DNA of 64,000 nt from Sinonovacula constricta. Its lineage: Eukaryota > Mollusca > Bivalvia > Cardiida > Solecurtidae. Where the stretch lies: the NCBI GenBank assembly GCA_007844125.1, contig CM017563.1:15979663-16043662 (forward strand), in the 5' to 3' direction. The notes beneath the pieces were generated by a model, which saw only the letters and a list, made by a program, of their open reading frames with translations, was not told where the DNA came from and did not search any database. The translations under genes were made by a program, and so were the position numbers. Within the stretch, counting starts at the first letter, position 1. The number at the start of each line of letters is the position of its first letter. Shown in pieces: positions 10,048 to 19,110 of this stretch.

Positions 10048-12774
10048 CTGCAAAAACACAAACATATAGGTTGAAATGTTATGCTTACTAATTGAAGTTT
10101 TTTTTATTGCAGTTTGAAAGTATTATTTTTAAGGAATAGTACAAATTAATATGATAATTTTCAAGCCAGGCGTCGACAAATTTAACCTGTTAATGCAACA
10201 TAATAGTCCTAGTTAATAGTCTGCTGAGTGAGACAGACGTGAGAGCAAAACACCATAGAACGTTCGTGTGAGACAGCCCTGAGAGCTTGGTTTGAAAGGT
10301 AAATGAAACAATACAGAATAGTTCCTAGTTACACCAGGATAAAGCCAGAACCAGTACCATTCTGAGGGTCTATTAAGCTATAATATTGAGACGAAAATAG
10401 ATTATCTACAGCTCAGCTTTCTTTCTTGTTTTAGGTACATGTTTGTATCAGTCAATTCGAAATGTTTAAGGTATTGTGGAAAAGTTATATCTTTTTTCTT
10501 TGTCTCATATTCCGGTAAAATCACTACGTTAAATACAAATATTCAGAGTCCAGATAGATAATGTAATCAGATATCTGCCTTCGACCTGGTGGCAGATGGC
10601 CTCATTTATATTCTTAAATGTAAGCGCAACTATTAAAAGCGCATCCTGCGTCACAGGAGCTGATGTGGTGATTCCTCTATTATCCGATCGTAAGCTGCTG
10701 ATAGCTTCACTTACTAAAAGACCCAACACCTTAAGACACCGATGAGTACACCTGTCTTACGTACGTATTGCCTGACTGCTGAGCACGATGAATTCTTAAC
10801 TTGATTAGAGTAACAACTGCCTCCTACCGGACAACTCTTGCTTGGCCCATCCTGTAGGAAATACGCCTTCTTGCACTGGGTACATTTGCATTCAGAGACA
10901 CACTGTACAACCAGGCGGGCAACTCTTGCATTGTATATCGAGAGAGAAATATGAGTCTTCACACTGTAAGCCTCCTCTAGTAGATTTGTCGCATCGGCTG
11001 CAATTGTCCAGACATTTGTCTTGACAAGCTTCACCAGAGTGACCATCCTCACACAGAACACATTCTGATTGCGATTCACATAACATGCAATAGTTGGGAC
11101 AGGTACGACACTCATTGTTGGTATCAGAGACACATACTCTACAGTTTCTTGGCATGGATGGCAATTGTTGTTGTGCATGAACCGGAATTCGGGACATCCC
11201 AGGATTTTAGTGCCATGTACATCTGACGTAAAGTACAAACGTTTTTCTTGCATTGTTAAAACAGATAAATTAAATTAACTATCTTTCAACGCATGCAAAA
11301 AATGAAAATAGGGAAATATGAACAGGACATATGAACATTTCTACATTCATTAAATTTTAAACTAGTAGTAGATTTAGAGTATCGACGACTTACTTTAAGA
11401 ATACATGTACTAATATTGATATAATAAAAAGTCCCGTTTATACCCACTGCGCCATGCCAGATTAGGGTAGACAATGACTGTTTGAGTTGCTTACATGTAT
11501 AGAGAGGACTAGAGTCATGAAAAGACAAACATCCACCAGTGACTTTCAATAAGATATTTAGTCCCTGTGTTCACAACTACAAATTGTGGTATTTAGCGTA
11601 GGTATTTAGTGGGTATTTTATGGCAGGACTAATTCAAAACTTGTGGAAAAGCGAGTGTATGTGTACTAATTATTACGGCTTTTTCTCAGGTAAACTATAC
11701 ATACCACAGTGATTGAACCTTTATAGTGTGTTATTTTACCAATAATCAATTTCTGTGTGTGTGGTTCCCTATCACACACATGCTGTTTTGTTACCGAAGT
11801 GAAAGTAATTGCAAGTGTCATGTCTGTCGGAAAACACATTCTAAAATGCACTGGGAAGGGCATGTATAGATCAAGGCGGTAGCGGTTTTATTATTAAACA
11901 TACAATCCTACAATTGCTGAATTATCAAACCACATTAATCTTCAAGCTAGATAAAACACAGGATTTAACTAACTATTGTGCGTTATTGAAAGCTACCACA
12001 ATTAAATCATACAATTATATCTTGTTTCATGTTTGTAATTAAGTAAATTAGTTAACGATTATATTTCTCAAATACATATTATACCAGTTATATTTCAGTA
12101 AATAAATGTGTTATGCATGTCTAAGGAAAAATTATGCCAAGATGTCACATCTGAAGCGATAAGCCTGACACTGGACCAATAAGCAGTAAAATAACACTTA
12201 ACATCCAGTTTTAGAACATTAGTTTGGAAATATCGTGCAGAAACTGGGTATATAATTTTAAAGGTATAGGCTTACTTCATAGAGGAATAATACATGTTCC
12301 AATCATGAGCATGCTCAGCCGAGAAAATGTATATGACACTAAAAGGAGGAAGCAATATCATTTTCATGTATGTGTTTTGTATAAAACACACAATGAAAGC
12401 ATCAAGCAGCATTGATACGTTTGCAACAAACCTTCAGAAAAGGGTATAGTCATTAAAGGTAAAACTGCTGATACTTTTAAGAGTGTTTAAACGATACAAG
12501 CTGAATGAGTGCATACAAAATGGAGTTTGTGTGTGATCTGTGATTTTGGACATACATCTATGGTATAAAATTGATTATGATAGACAGTTTTATTCTGTGT
12601 GATATATTATGCTTTCTGGCGTTTCATAAAATTAAATACATTTGTCAATTTATGTAAGTTAAAAAACTGTCATTCTATATAATGGAAGCTTACCTTGACA
12701 AGCTGATGTAGTAGTACAAGAAAAAGAAGTCTAGAGAGCATCACGTTCCACGTATATTTTATAAATGCTTCCAT
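9944..12774 (-). CDS. Cysteine-rich type I membrane receptor (MEGF-like), gene span
   Basis: Inferred gene made of three recognised minus-strand exons: signal peptide (12774-12694), cysteine-rich ectodomain (about 11232-10761) and transmembrane segment (10047-9944). The ectodomain resembles multiple-EGF-like/scavenger-receptor-F proteins, which act at the cell surface in recognition or adhesion. The splice join between the ectodomain and transmembrane exons keeps phase: the ectodomain donor leaves one base and the transmembrane exon supplies two. The signal exon ends in phase 0 while the visible ectodomain acceptors need phase 1, so at least one small exon between 11.26 and 12.69 kb is probably missing from this model. 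Cytoplasmic exons below 9.94 kb were not recognised. Two compensating single-base shifts in the ectodomain leave open whether the gene is functional. Confidence 0.55.
10050..10760 (-). other. Intron between ectodomain and transmembrane exons
   Basis: Bounded by the ectodomain donor (GTAC|GTAAGA) and the transmembrane-exon acceptor. AT-rich, with no second gene recognised. Confidence 0.5.
10761..11232 (-). CDS. Cysteine-rich ectodomain exon of receptor, with compensating frameshifts
   Basis: One minus-strand frame is open from 11253 to 10714. Its ends look like coding sequence: RLYFTSDVHGTKILGCPEFR with NNNCHPC at the start, CKCTQCKKAYFLQDG and SCPVGGSCYS at the end. Its middle does not. There the neighbouring frame carries the regular cysteine pattern: CRVCVSDTNNECRTCP, CMLCESQSECVLCEDGHSGE, CLDNCSRCD and CKSCPPGCTVC, typical of EGF-like/furin-like modules (C..C...C..C, then GxSGxxC). 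The switch in falls at an A3 run (plus-strand ttt near 11143) where one A seems missing; the switch back lies near 10890 where one base seems extra. Net frame is therefore restored. The exon starts after a CAAG or GTCAG acceptor near 11232 or 11215 (uncertain) and ends at GTAC|GTAAGA. Either a mildly damaged gene or a local base-calling problem. Confidence 0.6.
11233..12693 (-). other. Intron(s) of the receptor gene
   Basis: Between the signal-peptide donor and the ectodomain acceptor. Phase arithmetic suggests an additional small exon is hidden here, but none could be picked out by eye. Otherwise AT-rich and featureless. Confidence 0.4.
12694..12774 (-). CDS. Signal-peptide exon of cysteine-rich receptor
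   Basis: The minus strand encodes 27 codons, MEAFIKYTWNV then MLSRLLFLVLLHQLVK, ending exactly at a strong donor (CAAG|GTAAGC). A positively charged start, a leucine-rich hydrophobic core and a short polar end are the features of a secretory signal peptide. The start is in good context (GGAATGG). An in-frame upstream ATG at 12885 would add 37 residues without signal character, so the inner ATG is preferred. Assignment to the same gene as the downstream ectodomain and transmembrane exons rests on strand, order and the expected architecture of a type I receptor, not on a proven transcript. Confidence 0.5.
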
Positions 12775-13344
12775 TCCGGTAAGAAGGTGCGATAAATCTA
12801 AAGAAGATATGCATGTGTTTCGTTGTTGTCGTTTCAAGAAAGCAATAAATGCTTTTGTAATTGTAAATTTGTGATGTATCGACACATTTTAGTCAAATGT
12901 ATAGAAAATATAGACCCTTGATTTTGCCCAGCAATTGACGGATACTATGAACTCGATGACATGCTTTTTAATACATATGAAATTATACTGAATTCATTAA
13001 TATCATCCAACATGTTATCTTTAGAAACCAAACACAAATATTGGAAGTATACAATAAAATAAATATTTAAAAAAAGAATATGTGACACAGTACTATTAGC
13101 ATTGCAACATTTACTAAACCCCGTAAAAGTACAGAACACAGCTATTTATATGCAAGCCAACTGTAAAGTAAGAACAAATCTTTGATGAGTCGTTTAAAAA
13201 AAGAGCAAACCCAACAGTCACCGCTTTGGAAGTTGCATGCTGCATCGCAAACTTGAAACAACTTCCCTGTAAATAATTAAAACAAGAAAGCCATAAGCAT
13301 CATATTTATCACCAATGTAGTGTTTTATGTCTATAATTATAATT

Positions 13345-13354
13345 ATAATTATTA

Positions 13355-13389
<35 letters not shown>

Positions 13390-13411
13390 ATTATTATTAT
13401 TATTATTATTG
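13345..13411. repeat. (ATT)n microsatellite
   Basis: Interrupted TTA/ATT trinucleotide tract, flanked by related TAAT-rich sequence from about 13330. Confidence 0.95.
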
Positions 13412-14345
13412 ATTTGTTTTGTTATCAAACACTATTTTAGACACAACACACACGCTTTATACCGACCTGATAATGATACAGAAAAAGTGTTACTATCATT
13501 TTACTAATACACGTCTATCAGATTTAATTTTAATTTCCAGTAAATAAGAATAATTTTATACCAAACCTTTCCTATTCCATGGTACTAAAACCTTTTATAA
13601 ACAAATATATGACGCAAGTAACCAATCTATATATTCACAAAGCGAGTCTTCACTCAGTGTTCTTATGCAATACAACACGGCGTTATCATAAAAGCACAGC
13701 TCGATTCATCGTAAATCAACTAGGGCTAAAGCTTGTGTCCTCCATATCAGATAATCGCAACCAAACACAAAGTGAAATGCTCACTTGAATCAACAAAAAT
13801 CATTGGAGAAACAATGCTTTGTAATAAATTAAAAATGATCGCACACAAGTTGTTTCAGGGAAAAAATGGTATAACAAGCTAGCACACATTCATAAGCGTT
13901 GATAGAGACACGTTAAACGGCAATAGTTTTTGTCTAGACGCTATGTCTCTTAGATGATTTATACATTTAAATGTTTTATGTTGCTCACATTATAGTGTAA
14001 CCCAGCTATACGACTCAACACATTCGTTTTTTTCATTATCCATATTATCCAATGACATATCATGCAAATTAAATATTATGATCTCGTTTCCCATGATGTC
14101 AAGTCGTGTTAAATCTTTAAGTATCTTATTTTGAAAGCACAATTCTCTCTTAAAACGTTCGTAATAAAAGTGTGCTTCTTGAGATCGTTTACTTATGGTA
14201 CTTTTGGCACTACCAAGCACACATAAAGACCTATATACACATTGTTAGAAAAGTTCACTGCGACTGTATCGATTTATGACAAGATTTACGAAGATATTTA
14301 ATCTATAAAAACAATACGTTAAACAAGATTTGACAAATTGTATTT

Positions 14346-14365
14346 GGGGGGGGGGGGGGGGGGGG
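14346..14365. repeat. Poly-G tract, 20 bases
   Basis: Uninterrupted run of G on the plus strand in otherwise AT-rich sequence; able in principle to form a G-quadruplex and prone to length error in sequencing. Confidence 0.95.
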
Positions 14366-15114
14366 TTATAAAAGTGCAGGTTTATAAACCATGATTAGGT
14401 TTTAAATAAACCGTTTTTTTAATAAGTTACACCTCTAGATCACCGGAATAAATATACTATTACAATCGAATTTCGATTAATCGAAATCGTCGGGAACGCG
14501 ATTTAGATCGAACAATGTATGGGTTGGAATAATCGAAGTTGCCACTTTTAAAAAAAAATCCCTCTTGGAGTCCGCCACGCATAATTATCTGCGGTAATGT
14601 TTAAGAAACAATGGTTATACCATACTATTTTTTCACAGTGAATAATAAGACATGTTTATTGTTGGAGAAGAAAAGTAATAGAACAATCGTCAATTTTAAT
14701 ATTCGACTCTTTTTCAAATTAAACCAAATTAAGATTTATGCATGTTTGTATGAAACATTGTTAATATATATATACATGTTATCATTGTCAACAAACAGCA
14801 TTATACAGTACATAATGGTTACAAGCAAATATTATTGAATCCCAGGGTATCTGTGTGTACACGTATCGAAGCAGGTCTAGTTTAAGTGTTTTAAATCTTT
14901 ACAAAAATAAAATCTATTTGATAGGAACTAGCGACATTAGTGATGAGAATCAAACGCGTCCACTTTTTTAATGCGGCAACATACCTGCTGTTTTATAAAA
15001 TGCTTACATACATACATAAAATATGTACTTTTTATCCGACTAAAATATTTTTAATCACAATAGTTCACATTTAAGTCTATAAAACTAACAGCGAACAACT
15101 CCCAAATTGTCAAT

Positions 15115-15445
15115 ACTAAAGTAATGGCCTAATATCAGTTATACAGCTGATGTACAAAAGCTCCAAATTGGGACTATGACCCCCACACAGCAATAAGACT
15201 GACTTTCTAATGTTCCCAAATAACAACTTAAACACTGGTCTTCAACAGCTTCCATAATGACAATAGCATCTGTAAAGCTGACTTCCAAAAGTCCAGCATA
15301 GAAGACTAGGACTGAATTATGGCTTTAAAACTGACGTCCAACCACATGAACACTGGAAATATGGCCCTATATTAGCTATAAAATTGCCCTACTAATGGCC
15401 CTGCATTGTGAATGTAACCCGGTAATAGCTATACAAATCCGAAAA
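15115..15445 (-). repeat. ~54-bp minisatellite, locus C
   Basis: Degenerate tandem repeat. On the minus strand each unit contains a form of 'gggtcatagtcccaattt', then 'ggagcttttg' and 'gtcagttttatagctgtt'. The same unit, on the plus strand, forms the arrays at 38.75-39.24 and 47.46-48.02 kb. In all three loci it lies on the 5' side of the shared exon. Confidence 0.75.
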
Positions 15446-15479
15446 TACAGATTGGTACGATAGCGAATACCTGGAACCA

Positions 15480-16140
15480 ATCCGAGCCAATGAATATCAC
15501 TTATATTTGCGCATCCCTTAGCTCTGACGAACATTCAGGTCGAGAAAAACAAGGAAAGGTAGAATTGTGTTGAAAACATCCGGCACTTCTTTGTGCCAGA
15601 TTATTTAATATGATTAAAAACAGTATGATACAACAAAGATAAATAGATACACTTTAATGTAAAAGTATTTCATAACCTGAAGTTGGACAAAGCAATCAGT
15701 TCAATCAGTTCATACATAGAAAAAAAACGACAACAAAATCAATATGAATTTGTATACAATCATTCTAACGCATAAAAAGACAAGGTGGTGGTGGGGAGGT
15801 GAGTGGTTTAAACAAATTTTAATGTTTTAGAACAAAAACAGAAACACGTTCTATCAAAATGAAACAAAGGAAGATTCCGAATGAGGCTCTGAGGTGATAT
15901 AATTAACAGTTTTTAACTTAATTTGGTTATGAAAATCCTAATGCTTAATATAAATAACTTTATATTGTTATATTAAGTATACTTTGTTTAAAATATTGCA
16001 GTGGTAATTTGTTGTATAAGAGAGTGATCTTTGATCTTTGATGACAACTACTTATTAAATAAGATATATAAGTACATCTAGACACTATTTATCTTTAGAC
16101 GTCTGCCCTTTATGTAGCAGGCTTTACATTCGCAATGAAG
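15480..16140. other. Spacer between minisatellite and exon 1 of copy C
   Basis: AT-rich, with only weak resemblance to the equivalent parts of copies A and B until about 16080, where similarity becomes strong again (the presumed 5' leader). Confidence 0.45.
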
Positions 16141-16198
16141 GGGACACTGCGGTGAATAATTAAATCGATCAATGGACAGGATCTATTGATTATTAACA

Positions 16199-16324
16199 AT
16201 GAGACAAAGCAAGACCGAGGATCGAGTAGTTATTTTGGAAAATGCAAAATCGGAAAGAAATGTCACCATGCCAGAAAAATTCACTGCCTCTGAATGCGCT
16301 AAAATAGACAAATATATTAATAAG
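16199..16324 (+). CDS. First coding exon of an unrecognised gene, copy C
   Basis: An ATG at 16199 opens 42 codons, MRQSKTEDRVVILENAKSER then NVTMPEKFTASECAKIDKYI and NK, ending precisely at an AAG|gtaatt donor, phase 0. The residues are charged and helix-prone, with no signal peptide or membrane segment. I do not recognise the family. Support for coding comes from comparison: minus-strand copies B (46889-46763) and A (38050-37926) keep the ATG, parts of the peptide (MRQKDTEDRVAILKN in B, MRYRKTETRIDIF in A) and the donor, but carry frameshifts and stops, whereas this copy is open throughout. The leader upstream ('cattgcgaatgtaa', 'cactgcggt.aa', 'atcgatcaatgga') is also conserved. Downstream exons were not found; a LINE fragment interrupts the intron about 65 bases after the donor, so this copy too may be dead. 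Confidence 0.5.
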
Positions 16325-16391
16325 GTAATTTACTTTAAAAAAGCCTCGTTTATGTACAAACATAAAAAAATCGGTTAATCATTTAGAAGGA

Positions 16392-17030
16392 CATTGTGAA
16401 ATAATAGCATGTAGTAAAAACATGCAATCAACTGTTGACTTATTCTATTGAATCCCGTATTGATTGTCATTGAATTTATCATTTTATCAGCCCAATTAAC
16501 TAGTCTGTCAACTAACAATTTGGAATATATTTTTGACAAGATGTTATTTAAAGTAATGCCTCTCAAAGTCTTTGCTTCATAAGATCCACCTTTGAATATT
16601 GGTATTATTATACCTTCACTCCATCCTTTTGGAAATACTCCTTCATTTAATATATTATTGTAAAAAAATGATTTTGTAAAAAGACGTCTTTTCTTCTCTC
16701 TGCCGTTGTAAATTCTGCATTTAGTTCATTATCATATACACCATCATCATTATCATCAACATTATCATTAATATGTGAAGGTGAAGAACCATACAGAGTA
16801 TTAAAATGCTCATACATACATGTACCATCAGTAGTTATACTACATGGTTCTACAGAGTAATGCCTGTATTGTGTCTTCACATTTCTCAAGAAATATTTTG
16901 GACTGTATTTTGCTAGTCTAGACACTCTAATTCCTTCCGCTCTTTTATATAAACGTTTGGACTTACTTTTAACACTATTATATATCTTTCTTTGTATAAA
17001 AAATATAGCTTTATTTTTTATCATTTCTAT
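16392..17030 (-). pseudogene. LINE fragment with reverse transcriptase N-terminal blocks
   Basis: The minus strand from 17024 encodes a basic linker (SRLAKYSPKYFLRNVKTQYR, then MYEHFNTLYGSS and DNELNAEFTTAE). A frame change and apparent deletion follow, then NILNEGVFPKGWSEGIIIPI with FKGGS, then RGITLNNILSKIYSKLLVDR and LVNWADKM. This is the start of a non-LTR reverse transcriptase (block 1 'GIIVPIFK', block 2 'YRGITL...L.KI....L..RL..W'). The catalytic YADD region is missing; the copy stops near 16392 inside the copy C intron. It is 5'-truncated or deleted and frameshifted, hence inactive. Confidence 0.75.
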
Positions 17031-18195
17031 TCACAAGAAAGAATTGTTATTTTTATTAAATTAATTTTTAGCATAATAGCACTCTTTGTTAAAGTATTGT
17101 TTCTTGGAGTAAAAAGGTGACTCTGGATTAATTATTTTCTTTTTCTTTTCAAGTCCAAGTCTATAATATATATGTATCGGACTGAAAGCTTAATTTACCA
17201 CATATTTTCGCTCTGTCATACGCTTTGAAAGTAAAATTATGAATGGCATAGACTTTTTTTACTATTGTTCATTTAAATGTCGGCTAGACAAAACTTGCAC
17301 ACAGTAGAAAATAGTTCAGCTTACACCCAGGCATCAATCATCGGTTCTAACGTGTATCGTTTGGAAAATTATGCACGATTCAATGGTTCGCTATTGATAT
17401 AATATGATCGTTTTAGAATTTTAACTATCGTGCCTGTACACCCCTGTTTATACATGATTGATGATTTAGGTGGCACGTATACATAGGCATAAAAAAAATT
17501 GTGGAAAATCCGCCTTTAAAGAAGAAAAAAGTTGCACCCAGTGGTCCCTGCGTCGGCACTACTGTAAACGGTATACTACAGCTTTTTGGTGAGTATCACG
17601 GGTATTTGATAAAGTAATTATCCTCATCCTACAATTTAAGACAGATAAATCCATACAACCCCCTCTGTAATATATGAGGCATAATGTAGAAAACTATTTG
17701 GATTCTCGTCGACTAAATTTATTCCTTGTTTTTGATACATCATGAGTAAACTTTCTTGTCAAATCACAATTTATACATTAAACTGACGTAAAAAAAGGTC
17801 ACGAGAACGAGACTTCTTGGTCTAACAGACATAATGGTGGACTTTTGTCGTTTTTGCTTATAAGTACTAGTGATTTAATTTACCAAAACATCATAACCGC
17901 ATTATTGTTGCTCTAGTTTTATATCTCGCATGTCCCTGTATACGTAGTGGGTGCTTTTAAATTAGATTGACAAGTATATATTTGTGTACTCACTCCGTAC
18001 GATTTTAATTTTTCTTGTTATTGCATATTAATCGATATTGATCTTGACTGTAAATTTGTCTTGGGGCATTCAACCACGAACTTAATGACCCAGTTTTATA
18101 ATGATATTATGATTTAATCATGCACACAATATAGAATGTTTCGTGATAGTTTTTGTTAGCTATGCCTTTTTTCATCTGCAATTTACATTATCTTA
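17031..18195. other. Gene-free stretch
   Basis: AT-rich sequence with no recognised gene. Copy C of the duplicated locus does not visibly resume after the LINE fragment. Confidence 0.45.
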
Positions 18196-18198
18196 CTT

Positions 18199-18330
18199 AA
18201 ACCTATCTTAAAAGAGAAAGTTGAATCATTCATAATTGCTGAATCATTCATAATTGGGGTATTTAAACCTATCTTAAAAGAGAAAGTTGAATCATTCATA
18301 ATTGCTGAATCATTCATAATTGGGGTATTT
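18199..18330. repeat. Perfect 66-bp tandem duplication
   Basis: Two head-to-tail 66-bp copies (18199-18264 and 18265-18330) appear identical. Inside each, a shorter 'gaatcattcataattg' motif also occurs twice. Perfect identity suggests a recent event. The duplication also gives a repeated minus-strand open frame of 71 codons, which is considered chance. Confidence 0.95.
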
Positions 18331-18835
18331 AAAAAAATGTATACCCAAGTAAGTTTGCTCAAGTTGCGCTTAATGTACACATGTTGTTGTTTTTTCAATG
18401 TAAGGAACTTCTTCGTTGAGATAACTGAATCAAATTCAATATGTTTCTGTAACTTGCATATTTACCTTTATTCTGACAGGTTTACTTTGATTACAACGTG
18501 TATTGTTCTTATTTGATTTACATGTATAATATGTAAAACATAGTTAAATTTAATAAGGATGTGTAGTGAGACTTTTGACCACATTTACCCGAATGTTTTG
18601 ACCTGGTTTGATTTTTCCTGATAATAGTAAAATAGCTATTTGCTGAGAATAATCTAGCCATTTACAGTTTTTTAATAAAATATGATAATGAAACACAATA
18701 CGATTTCTTTTTATTTGTTATGCTCATTTATGTCTTTAAGTGACTGGAATTATTACAAGTTGTTGCCAATTGGCAATACATGTATAGGACTCCATACGTC
18801 TATGTCCCACACTTCCAAACAGTTAAAACATGTAT
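18331..18835. other. Gene-free stretch
   Basis: AT-rich; nothing recognised. Confidence 0.4.
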
Positions 18836-18839
18836 GAAG

Positions 18840-19110
18840 AATGGGATGGGATTGGATTAGCCGGCATTTTTTCCGATACTGCGCAGCGACATTTCAATCA
18901 TTATAGCACAGGGGCTCTTATGAGGTGCCCAGGGACTGAATCCGGCCGGTCCATTATACTGACACCGACGAGTCAGGCGTTATGCTGTCCCCATAGCCCC
19001 GAGCGTTAGGAGGGAAGCCACTACTACCAACTTTAAAGTCTTTGGTTTGACCCGGTCGGGGTTATAACCCACGACCTTCCGATCCGCAAGCGTATAAAGA
19101 ATGTCCGGTA
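18840..19110 (-). repeat. GC-richer repeat with tRNA-like end (SINE-like)
   Basis: About 270 bases distinctly richer in GC than the surroundings. On the minus strand the segment near 19085-19050 reads 'cgcttgcggatcggaaggtc' then 'gtgggttataacccc', similar to the anticodon-arm-to-T-arm part of a tRNA including a B-box-like element. This is the layout of a tRNA-derived SINE. No second copy was found in this window, so the call is tentative. Confidence 0.4.

Larger units (their letters stand above)
12775..14935. other. Gene-free region with microsatellites
   Basis: Upstream of the receptor signal exon, so it may include its promoter, but no motif was convincing. It contains an (ATT)n tract at 13345-13411 and a poly-G run at 14346-14365. 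No coding sequence was recognised. Confidence 0.45.
14940..16392 (+). repeat. Unknown duplicated locus, copy C (inverted relative to A and B)
   Basis: The reverse complement of this stretch aligns with parts of copies A (35.5-40.6 kb) and B (45.0-49.1 kb). The best block is around 16080-16390 against 46700-46990, including a short coding exon with its donor and the first ~65 intron bases. A second block is the minisatellite at 15.12-15.44 kb and its flanks, matching 47.46-48.06 kb. The copy ends near 16392, where a LINE fragment begins. Order in gene sense: minisatellite, about 0.8 kb spacer, 5' leader, exon 1. Confidence 0.75.

Noticed and set aside
12670..12885. Upstream ATG at 12885 as the start of the receptor signal exon
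   Set aside because: It would place 37 polar residues before the hydrophobic core; the inner ATG at 12774 has better context and signal-peptide form.
14346..14365. Poly-G run as a deliberate regulatory G-quadruplex
   Set aside because: No gene or conserved context nearby; a simple homopolymer or assembly effect is more likely.
18183..18398. 71-codon minus-strand frame with a repeated peptide
   Set aside because: The peptide repeat simply reflects the 66-bp perfect duplication (66 is a multiple of three); there is no other coding evidence.
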